DNA of 64,000 nucleotides from Leishmania infantum JPCM5 (lineage: Eukaryota; Euglenozoa; Kinetoplastea; Trypanosomatida; Trypanosomatidae). Positions 27,712 through 37,389 of the stretch are shown piece by piece. A program made the translations under genes and the position numbers. Positions within the stretch are counted from its first letter, which is position 1. Each line of letters begins with the position of its first letter. The stretch is from positions 1,588,951 through 1,652,950 of the forward strand of contig NC_009420.2 in NCBI RefSeq assembly GCF_000002875.2, given 5' to 3'. The notes beneath the pieces were generated by a model. The model saw only the letters and a list, made by a program, of their open reading frames with translations, was not told the origin of the DNA and ran no database searches.

Positions 27712-30138
27712 ATGATGATGAAGTCTTACCGACCGCCGGCGTCCTTCCAGCAGGGCCGCTACATCCCAAACAAGGTGCTCGGTACAGGGACGTATGGACA
27801 GGTGATTCGATGCTACGATACCGTCATGGGCAAGGATGTCGCTGTGAAGGTCGCGCAGAGTGACGCCGCGTACCGTCGCTCCGCTTTGAACGAAATCAGC
27901 GCACTGCTCTGCCTCAAGGAAAACGAAGACTCCGTGAACATTCTGGACTCCTTCGAGGACGCCGGGCATGTGTGCATCGTCTCGGAGTTGCTGGACCGAA
28001 ACCTCTTCGAGGTACTGCGAAATCGCGGCTTTGGTCCGCTGTCACTGCGCGAAGTGCGTCAGGTCGCTCTGCGCGTCTTGAGCGCGCTAGCCTCGCTCCA
28101 CAACAGCGGGTACATTCACTGCGACATCAAGCCCGAGAACATCATGCTGCGCCGAAGCACTCCCGTCAGCTCGGATTCCTCCTCACCCATGCTGGGGCCC
28201 TTCACCAGCGAGAATGCCAGCAGCCGGTCGTCGAACAAGAGCGGCGAGCAGAACAACTTCCCGAACGCGCTGGCTCCCGGGCAGGAGGCCCTGAAGCTGG
28301 ACACCAACGCCAACGTTCACAACCAGCTGTGGCGTAACACGAGCTCGATCGACTCCCTCGTTGGGAGCACGCACAGCGCTGCTTTCCAGGACGGCGATCT
28401 GAACATGGGCTTCTCCCCGCGCACCGGCAACCGTCTTGGGGGCTACTCGAAACAACAACACGGACAGCGCGGCAGTGGCGATGCCACAGCTTCGATCAGC
28501 GGTGCTGGCATGCGTCACAGCGGCAGCCTCGATGGACTCTTTGGCATGCCAGCTGCTGCAGTCGGCGCCTCCGGCACCGGCAACAACACCCGCAACGACC
28601 TCCGTGTGAATCGCAACACCCTGGGCAACAAGGATAGCGAGTCTCAGGAACGGACGCAGTTCAACCCCGACGCCAATCCGTACTGCCGCACGTGCCTGAT
28701 CGACTTCGGCGCCGTGCGCCGTTTTAACGAGAACACGTACTACGACGTGCAGTCGCTCTGGTACCGCGCGCCGGAGGTGGTGTGTGGGCTTCCATACACC
28801 ACTGCGATCGACTCCTGGAGTGTTGGCTGCGTCCTCTTCGAGCTCTTCACCGGCAAACCGCTTTTCCCGGGCGAGAGCCTGCAGCATCAGCTCTCGCTGA
28901 TTGTGCAGCACGTCGGCCATCCCTCTCAGGCGGCGCTCACACTAGGGTGCTTGGCGACGCAGTTCCAGCTTCCCATGGTGTACATGTCGCACGACGCGCG
29001 GCGGGAGCACGTGCGGCAGTGGATTCTCTCCTCCCGCGAGGCGGGGCTGCAGCGGTGGCGCAAGCATCAGATGCAGAAGCTGCAAGAGGCTCACATCGCC
29101 GGCAACCAGCCGCTTTGGTCCCACCCTACTGCCGATGTCCCGAGCACCAAGTCGGAGGAGGACGCTCTGCTAACCGCCACTCCCTACGGCGAGTCAGACG
29201 TGGACGGGGCTTCGGAGGAGCTGGAGCTGCTTGTGGACCTGGTTTGCGACCTGCTCAATCCTGACGAGTCGCAGCGACTGAGCTGCACGCAAGCGCTGCG
29301 CCATCCGTTCCTGAACAACGCCTCCAAGTGCCGCAGCGCTGCCCCGTGCCCGTGCACCGCCACCCCAGCCGCCTGCTTTCCGGCTGTGTCTGCCGCGCCA
29401 GCGCCGATGCCGTGTATTATGGCCACGACTACCACCGTACAGCCGGTGATGATGACCGCCTCGCCATTGAGCGTGCCGATGGGATGCTCTCCTGCCAGCC
29501 CGTTTGTGATGCACCCGGTCCACTCTGCCCCAGCCGCCACCGTTCCCTTCACCGTGGCACCCTTAGAGTCGATGGTGGGGGTGGAAATGGAGGTGTCGAC
29601 TCTCGGTGTTTCTTCGCAGCATCAGCCCCCTCAGGCGTTCAGCACTTACCCCGCCGTCGCGGCCTCAACCGTGTACACTACCAATAGCACTGGGCAGGTG
29701 ATGCAGTGCACTGTGCCAGTCTTCACACAGGTGACTCACCAAGTCGCGCCAAACGTCGGCCACGCGTTCCTACCGCTTGGCATGACCGCACAGAATCCGG
29801 CCGGTGGCACCTACTGCTCCCCCACCACAACTGCATCGCAGCAGCAGTACCCGCCGTCGGGAATGAGCATCTCACCCACGTTCTCGCCGAGAGGAGCGCT
29901 CGTACACGCGCATGTGCCGCTGGGGTTCACACCCACCACAGCTTCCAACCCTGCCGCCGTCGCCGCTCCTGCAGCGTCCGTACAACCCCTCGGTGCCTCA
30001 TCGTACGTGCTCGCCAGCGCCGGCACGGTTCCCTGCATGCACGACTACCACTCTGAGATGGCTTCCGCTGGGATGTCGCCTTATGTCCTGTGCCATTTTC
30101 AGCCGCCGCACGCCTGCGCCACCGTCATGTCTCCTTGA
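27712..30138 (+). CDS. DYRK-like CMGC protein kinase with large kinase-domain insertion
   Basis: Encodes 808 residues from the ATG at 27712, the first of three consecutive ATGs; no in-frame ATG lies further upstream. The kinase domain carries the Gly loop L-G-T-G-T-Y-G-Q-V (L23-V31), the catalytic K46 in VAVK, E61 of helix C, the loop H-C-D-I-K-P-E-N (D138, N143) and D331-F332-G333. The activation segment reads Y343-Y344-D345-V-Q-S then W-Y-R-A-P-E-V. The HCDIKPEN form and the Y-x-x-V-Q-S...YRAPEV segment point to the DYRK/HIPK branch of CMGC kinases, and a C-G-L-P-Y...W-S-V-G-C-V-L-F-E-L-F-T-G-K-P-L-F-P-G stretch follows. Between N143 and D331 there are about 170 extra Ser/Asn/Gly-rich residues. 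The C-terminal about 260 residues are Pro/Thr/Ala/Val-rich and probably disordered. All key catalytic residues are present, so activity is expected. Confidence 0.9.
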   Translation: MMMKSYRPPASFQQGRYIPNKVLGTGTYGQVIRCYDTVMGKDVAVKVAQSDAAYRRSALNEISALLCLKENEDSVNILDSFEDAGHVCIVSELLDRNLFEVLRNRGFGPLSLREVRQVALRVLSALASLHNSGYIHCDIKPENIMLRRSTPVSSDSSSPMLGPFTSENASSRSSNKSGEQNNFPNALAPGQEALKLDTNANVHNQLWRNTSSIDSLVGSTHSAAFQDGDLNMGFSPRTGNRLGGYSKQQHGQRGSGDATASISGAGMRHSGSLDGLFGMPAAAVGASGTGNNTRNDLRVNRNTLGNKDSESQERTQFNPDANPYCRTCLIDFGAVRRFNENTYYDVQSLWYRAPEVVCGLPYTTAIDSWSVGCVLFELFTGKPLFPGESLQHQLSLIVQHVGHPSQAALTLGCLATQFQLPMVYMSHDARREHVRQWILSSREAGLQRWRKHQMQKLQEAHIAGNQPLWSHPTADVPSTKSEEDALLTATPYGESDVDGASEELELLVDLVCDLLNPDESQRLSCTQALRHPFLNNASKCRSAAPCPCTATPAACFPAVSAAPAPMPCIMATTTTVQPVMMTASPLSVPMGCSPASPFVMHPVHSAPAATVPFTVAPLESMVGVEMEVSTLGVSSQHQPPQAFSTYPAVAASTVYTTNSTGQVMQCTVPVFTQVTHQVAPNVGHAFLPLGMTAQNPAGGTYCSPTTTASQQQYPPSGMSISPTFSPRGALVHAHVPLGFTPTTASNPAAVAAPAASVQPLGASSYVLASAGTVPCMHDYHSEMASAGMSPYVLCHFQPPHACATVMSP

Positions 30139-31925
30139 GCGCGAACGCACACTGCAGTGATGAAAATCGACACCAACAGTGCCAGTCACCTGCACGCCTC
30201 GTGCGCGCCGGTGCACGTGTGTCCTGGCTCTCCTCAGACCTACTTTACAGGTCTTTGCGGTTCTCTTTTTTTCCCCTTCACCAGTGTGAGTTTTTTTTTT
30301 CCCATTTTGCGAAGGGGCAAAAAAAAAAGACACAAAACAACAACACAGCACAACGAGTTGACGAGGGCCGCTTCGCTTCTTTCTTCTTTTTTTCTTCCTC
30401 TTCCATTTTTTTGCGACTTGCGAAGCCAGAGAGTTCACGGCTGGACGTGCACTCCCACAAAGAACAAAAAAGGGGAGATAAAAAGAGTGATTGGGGATGC
30501 TCTTGTTCCAACCACCGTCTCTGAGTCCATCACCGCCACGAACAGAAGCAGAGCAACAAAGACAACTGGGGGCGATAGGGGTGCATCAAGTGCAGTTGCT
30601 TTACTTGTGCCAGACCCACCCGCCCTTCTCTCTCTGACCTTTTTTCTCCGTCTCCCCGCTTTCTTGTACGTTCTTTTCCATTTTCTCTTTTCTTTTGCTT
30701 TTGCGTGTTTCACCTTTTTTTCCGTTTTTTTTTCCTTTTCGTTCCTTCGCTTCATTTTTTGGCTTTGTTGTCCGTACTGCTTTCCAATGCCCGATCTCCC
30801 TCCCTCCCTCTCCCTCTCTCTCTCGGTTCTTTTTAATTTATTATTATTATTATTTTTTTTTTCATTTGCTCTGCCTCCGCTTGCCTTCTGCGTGTGTTGT
30901 GTACACAATACAAAGCGACCATCACCGCATCTCCGCCCCGCACGCGTGCTTGCCTGTGTTCCTTGCTACCCTCTTTTCGGCGCTTCTTGATTTTTATTTT
31001 TCGCTATGTGCTTGCCACTGCGTGCCTCTAGAAATGCAGCTAGCGACTTCTCTCATCTGCAGCACTGCCTATGGCACCCCTCAAAAAAAAACGCTCATAC
31101 AGGCGCCTCCCTCTTCTTTCACTCCGCATGCGCACATGGAAGAAAAAACAAGAACAACAGGTCTTTGTGTTTCTAGACACCACGTACTACTATTTGCTGT
31201 TATTGCTCCTCCATTTCCGAAAAGGGGCAAAAAAAAGAAGTAAGGAGGGAACGAGAGGAGTAGGCAATCAAGGTAAAAATCAAAGAACCCCCTCAAAAGG
31301 GCTAGACACTGATGTATATCGAGGATTCGCGACTGTGCCTCCACGCCTTTCTCTTTCCTATCTGCACACCTCTTCTTGTTCGCTTCCGTTGTCTTCTATC
31401 AAAAAATATTTTGCACATTTTTCTCGCGTGAGTTCTTATCAGCTCCCCGTTTATATCTTTTTAAATATATTTCCCCTGCTCTTTTTTTTGCTTTCTCTCT
31501 CTCTCTGTACACTTACCCGTTTTACTTGAAAGAGGAACTGCCCTTTTTCTCTTTTTTTTGTTTTGGCTTTTGTGCCTCTCTTCTCTGCCTCGCATCACCT
31601 CCAACGCTTCTCATCGGTCCCTCCTCTGGGTTCTCCTCCTCTTTTTATTTTCGCCTTTAACTATATATATATATATGCCCTCTATTGGCTTCTTGGCGCG
31701 TTTTTTCCCTTTTTGTCGTCGTGTTCCTGCTCTCCCACTCCTTTTTTGATATTGTGTGCGTCGTACTTCTCTCCTCTTTGGCCCAACGAGGACTGCCTCT
31801 CTCTCCCGCTTTTTTGTTTGTCTTCCTTTTCGGCCTATCTTTTTTCTCTCTTAGCTCTTTGTTTTTTTTTGTGTTGTCTCATTTTTTTTTCCTTTCCGCT
31901 CTTCCGCTCTCCATCTCTACTGCAA

Positions 31926-31949
31926 TGTGTGTGTGTGTGTGTGTGTGCT
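31926..31949. repeat. (TG)n dinucleotide repeat
   Basis: Simple TG run in the gene desert. Confidence 0.8.
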
Positions 31950-32848
31950 TGTTTTGAATTTTCAGTCCCTGATTCCCTTACTTCGCTTCAATTCCCGCTC
32001 GATCCATTTTTCTCCTTCCTGTTGTTGCCCATGTCTTGTGTGTTTGTGTGTAGGTATCTTTTCTTTTTTCTTGTTCTTGTGGTTTACAATGATGGGCGTT
32101 TTTTTTCTTTGCTTTGTTGGGTGCTCGTTATGACATCTTCGCCGTTCTCGTTGAGACGCAGTAGAGGCAAAAAGATGGGAGCGCGAGAGGACAACGCAGT
32201 GCGAGACATCGAGGTCTCTACGCGGTAGTGTCGTCTTATTTTGAATTTTCCATTTTGTCCTCGGTCTCTTCTCTCATCTTCTTTCTACGTGTGTGCACGC
32301 GGTTTTGCCCATCTGCAAAGACACACTCACACAAAAGGAGAGGAGGAGGAGACTGGCACATGCACTCGTTTCTTTTCTTGCCTCTTCTTAATTGTTTTTC
32401 TTCCGCTCAATGAGACGAATAAACTCTTCCCTCTGTACATACGTGAATTAAATCTCTCTGTAAAATGATCGATCGAGACACCAAAAGGCAACAAGAAAAC
32501 AAGCGCCGAAAAAAAAATAAGAAAACAAAAGACAAGGGCGAGAAAGAGCGCGACTGTCTCTCCTCCTGCGAAAAGTAGAAAAAGAGAAGTAGGCGGAAAA
32601 GTCGGGTGGGAACAAAATCGAAGGAAAGAGAAAAGAGCGAGCAATACTTTTCCGCCTCCTTGATTTCGCCCTCTTTTTTATTTACCTTTCTCTTGTACAC
32701 ACACGCGCACACAGACGCTTTCAAGATTCGTACAGTTAAAGAGCTGCTTTTTACTTTTCTTTGTGCTCCCTACGCCCCCTCCCTTTTTCTCTATTTGCGT
32801 CTGTGATCGTGACCACCTGCATCCCACGTACCAACGGAAGGCAAGGAC

Positions 32849-32871
32849 ACACACACACACACACACACACA
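32849..32871. repeat. (CA)n dinucleotide repeat
   Basis: Simple CA run in the gene desert. Confidence 0.8.
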
Positions 32872-35800
32872 ACACGCACACAGGAGGGATATCGAGGGGC
32901 GCAAATACACGCGCGGAACACGAAGAATGAAGTGTTTACAGTCGCACGTATTCCTAACAGCTGACACAGGCATTGTAGTGCGCCCTCAATCTCTCACATC
33001 TTTTTGCAGCGTCCTCTTTTTTCTTGAGTGGCTGAGGTTTGTGCGTGTATGTCTTCCCACTTTGCTTCTTCATCGTCTCGCTTTTTTTTTCTTGCCTACT
33101 TGTCTTCTTCGTCTCTTGCTTTACGGTGGTGACGCACTCTCCTCCTTCCCTTTCTAAGTCTTTTTTTTCCTGTTTCTTCTCTACTTCTGCTTCCTTTAAT
33201 GCCTAGCTTTCTGCGTGTGCGTGTTTCATATTAAAGAAACTATCAACATCCCTCTTGTGCTTCCCCCCTCTGTCTTGAATGCTCCCCCTTTTTTCTCTCT
33301 CTATATAGGAGTACCCCCTATCTCCATCCTTCACTGCCTCTCATGCGGTGGTCTTCTCCCCTTTTTCATGTTTTTTTTTTCGCGGTTTCATCTCGGTTCC
33401 TGTTCTCTTCTCCGAGTGCTGTTTTTTCTAACTCCCTGAGTTCTTTGGTGTTACCATGTGATTCTCATATACGCTTCCGCGGTTCTCGCTTTTTTTACTT
33501 TTCATGTGTGTGCTTCTAAGAAAGGGCTCTTTTCTTCTTGATTCAGTCTTCTCATTTTCTCCCGTATTAGCACTTCCATTCCTGCGGCTCGTGTCGTGGC
33601 TCTGTCGGTCTTTCACCCGTCTCTCTTTTTCTCTCCCTTTGCGGGGAGAAAAAAAAACAAGGGAAGGGGTGGGGAGGCAGCCCCCGTGAGAGAAAGTGCG
33701 AGCCGCTCTGTCACTCCTGAAGGCCCCTTTTTTCTTCGTTTGCTTGCTTTCATTTTAAACGCTGTCTTTACGTCGTTCTCATTTTCGTTTGCCTACTTCC
33801 CTTTTTTTTCTTTGGGTCTGCTTCCCCCTCTTTTTTTTCTTCTTTCGCGCGCTTGCTTCTTGAACTTCTCCTTTCTGGCTTTCTTTTCGGACGTTTCTGT
33901 TCGCATGTGTTCTCTCCATCTTTCTCTCTTCGCTCTCGTCGATACTTGCCCATCTACTCCGCGTGCGCGTTCTCTTTAGTGCGATGTTGAGAAGCACAGG
34001 GGGAAAAAAAAGGACAGAAACAAGGTGTTCTTTTTTTTTCTTACAGAAGAAGACTATAGAAAAGAAAACACTATTATTGTTTCACCCCCCCTCCCTCCCT
34101 CCCTCCCATTATTTTTTTTTTACCTCTCCCGCTTTGCTCCCTATCTCTTCTCACTTCGTCTCGTTGGCGTCTGCCTTGTTTCTTTTCTTTTTTTTGTTTC
34201 ACCCCTTTTGATTGATTCTGCAACTCGCTCATCTACTCGTTTTCTTCTTTCTCCAAGCGTGCGACTCTTCTGTTCTTTATTATTATTATCATCTTCTTGC
34301 TCTCAAGATCATTTTTTTCTTTGTGTTTCTTGTTCGGCCCTTGTCTTTCTGTCCTCGATCTTCAGCTCTTCTCCCCCCTCTGCTTTGAATGTGATACGGA
34401 CCCTTGCGTGAGTTCTTGCATGAAGTGTGTGTGATTACGCTTGAGTACGTGCGCGAGCGAACAAGATTTTTTTCTCCCTTTTTCCGCTTCTTTCTGTTTT
34501 CCTCTTCCACGACGGCATCTGTTAGCCGGGGATACAAAAAGTGAGTGTGTGTGCGTGCGTCACTCCTCGTCTCTCTCTCTCTCGCTGAACGTGACTGTGA
34601 TATGCGTCTCCAACAGAGAAAACTGAGACGCTGGCTTCCCTTCCATCCACACCCCCTTTTTGTCACTCTCTTTGTGTGACGATCCTACTCGCGCATTTTC
34701 ACTCTCTGTTCATACCCACTTCTTCCTCTTTCGTGTTACCCTCCTTTTTTCCATTCTGAATCTCCGTGTTTTATATCGGGCTACCCTTCTGTCTATCGTC
34801 AGACACCTTCTTTTTTTTTATGTGTGATCACAGCCTCGTTCTATGTTTGCCGCTTTCTGTTCTTTGCTTTTTCTTTATTGAGTGCTTCCTCATCCCTACC
34901 CCGTTTCGCTTGCTGTGCTGTGTTTACATCCCCCTTCCAACAAAAAAGTGTGAGAGGCAGCTCTTTTTTTTCGTGTGCATGTGCGTTAATTTTTTTTTTC
35001 TTGTCCCAGACCCCCCCCCCTCACCTAGCTCTTGCTCTCTTTCTCCTCCTTTCTTTTTGGCCGCACAGATGCACCGGACGTACTCTGACAAGGAAGGCGA
35101 ACCAAACACAATTGAATAACGAGGGGAAAAAGAGCGTTCGACTGTGCCTCCCTTGCCTCACTGTGTTTCTCTTTTTCATCCCTCTCTTTGCATTCCCCCT
35201 GCCCTCTCCTTTTCTTGTATTGAACTTGTTTATCTGAATCTCTGCTTGGGGAAGGTGTAGTGCTAGCTGTGGGGCGTGAGTAACACATGTTTTTGTTTGT
35301 TTGTTCTCGGTGAGGCATTAATTGTGTATGGCTGATGAGATACTGAGTGCATGTGCGTGTGCTTGGGTATGTGCGTGCCTGCTATGCTAGATGGAAGGAC
35401 GCATGCACGTCATTCCCACGTAATACGCATATCTGCACGTCATCACACACACGCGCGTACATGTGAAGCTGCATTTGCACAAGCGAATCCTCTCTGTTCT
35501 TCGTGGTTTTGGAGGGGCGCCAGCGAAACTCGATGTTGCTCTACTGCCTTTGCTTATCAATCGAGAGGGGTCTGTCGTTTTTACCCTCACCAAATCACCA
35601 CATGACCAGCGCTACACCACATTGCAAAGTGAAACATGGCGCCACGCGAAATCGTTCTCAGCACGGTGTAGAACGCGGTCTTCGAGAGCGAGATGACGAC
35701 AATCGACATCGAGCAAAAACGACGAAAAAAAAAGAACGGCGAAGTCGCTCTCACACTTGTGCTTATGTTTGTGGAGAAAGTACTGCATAAACACGGATAG

Positions 35801-36205
35801 GCAGAGTGAGTGTGGGTGGGGGAGGACGGGTAGAGGGGCTATGCGCGCCACCTCTACTGCAGCGCTTCTCTTCGTCTGCGTTTGCTCTGTGCTTTCTATG
35901 GGGACGAGTCAAGCTTTTTTTTGTGTGCTTTCAATTTTGGGAGGTCTCTCTTCTGGCCCCCTCCGCTCTTTTTCCTTTTTTTCTTTACACGTGTCATCCA
36001 AGCTCAGCGCCGTCAGAAGTGTTTTCGGGCACATCTGTGAAACAGAGACAAGCAAGAAGGGCGAAAGGGTTGCACAGCGACAGACGAAGATGTGTGCAAA
36101 ACAAAAAGAAGGCCGAGCTGTCGCTATCGCTCAGCAGACCGCTACCGTATGTGGAGAACAGATAAAAAAGGAAACACAAGAGGCAAGATGCACGCGCGCA
36201 GAGCT

Positions 36206-36217
36206 AGTAAAGTAGAT
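36206..36217. repeat. Left target-site duplication of the SIDER at 36222-36759
   Basis: AGTAAAGTAGAT matches 11 of 12 bases of the sequence immediately beyond the other end of the element, the pattern left by target-primed retroposon insertion. Confidence 0.65.
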
Positions 36218-36221
36218 GTTC

Positions 36222-36759
36222 TTTTTTTTTTCTGACTTGTCCATTCTGCCGCACACCATGAGCTGAACTCCACTCTACTCCCGGCCTGGAACAGGCCCCG
36301 TCACGTAGTGCGAAGCAGCTGTAGACGCGCCTTCGAGCAATGCCGACTCAGTCACCTGAGAGCATGGCCTCCGCCCCACACTCTACCCTTCCCACGACTT
36401 CGACGGTTGTCACCTGATGCGTCCCTCTCTCTAGGGTGGCTCAGGCTCCCCACCAGTAGGTAGTGATTGCTGGGTAGGATACATCTTCGAGTAACACTGA
36501 CACTCTGTCACATGGATGGCACAAGCGTGTTCACAGCCGCAGGTCTCTCCAATGCAACGCCATCCACGACCTGGCCGCCAACATCAGTAACCATGCATCG
36601 CTCTGACCTCTGTAAGTCGTAGGTGCTTGACTCTATCACGGCTTGGAGTGGTTCGGCGTTCAGCAGGGATGGTGGGACTGCTTGGCCTCCTCGCACCTTG
36701 TCGGGGGTACTAAACCCTGATACGACGCTGAGGTGTTCCCCCTCGTCATCAGGGGGGCA
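36222..36759 (-). mobile_element. SIDER-type degenerate retroposon, antisense orientation, with intact 5' hallmark
   Basis: About 540 bp, a typical SIDER length, of mixed composition unlike the T/C-rich sequence around it. On the minus strand it begins CCCCCCTGATGACGAGGGGG, followed by ACCTCAGCGTCGTATCAGGG and then TTTAGTAC (plus positions 36707-36734). This closely resembles the Pr77 hallmark that opens the L1Tc/ingi/SIDER retroposons (recalled from knowledge of the family). It ends on the minus strand in an A-rich tail (T run at 36222-36231). It aligns with the element at 13221-13671. Flanks AGTAAAGTAGAT (36206-36217) and AGTAACGTAGAT (36760-36771) match at 11 of 12 positions, a likely target-site duplication. 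Confidence 0.88.
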
Positions 36760-36771
36760 AGTAACGTAGAT
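36760..36771. repeat. Right target-site duplication of the SIDER at 36222-36759
   Basis: AGTAACGTAGAT starts directly next to the retroposon's 5' end and pairs with the copy at 36206-36217. Confidence 0.65.
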
Positions 36772-37369
36772 CAGAATGAAAAATATAACGCTCACACAAG
36801 TTTGTGTTCTGTTGACACCTTCTTTTATGCGTTTTTCTTTTTCTTTTGTATCTTCTTGCTCAGTCGTGCTGTTTGCGAGCTTTCAAAAAAAAAATTGTTC
36901 TCGGGCGTCTGTGCTGCCGTCTCAACGACTTTTGTCCCCATCCTCATCCCCTCCCATCCCCTCTCCTCTCTTCTCCTACCCTCCTATCCCCCCATATCTT
37001 TGTCTCTCGCTCGTTTGCATTGGTTCCTCTCCCGTCACACTTCTACACCACTTCGCTTGCTTTTCTTGATTTACTTGTCTTCTCTCTGTTTGTGTTTCTA
37101 TGTGTGTGTTCCTGATAGACAGACAGAGGGCGATGATATCCTGAGATGTGTGCTCTCTTCCGCTAACAGCGTGCCTCGGTGCGTGTGCTTGTGCGCGTGT
37201 GTGTTTTCTTGATTCGTACACTTCCTCTTTTCGTGAGGCATGCTTGTGATGGAGTTTTACCTCTTTTTTTGTCGTTTTTGTCCTCAACACTTTCATGTTC
37301 TTCTGCTCTCCGTTCCCCCAGCGATTTTTTGTCTTTCTTGCTTCTATTTAGGAGCTTCGGGCTCGCTTC

Positions 37370-37389
37370 ACACACACACACACACACAT
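37370..37389. repeat. (CA)n dinucleotide repeat
   Basis: Short CA run in the gene desert. Confidence 0.75.

Noticed and set aside
35463..35696. 77-codon frame with protein-like composition
   Set aside because: It opens with GTG and contains no ATG, so it could not be initiated normally in a trypanosomatid.
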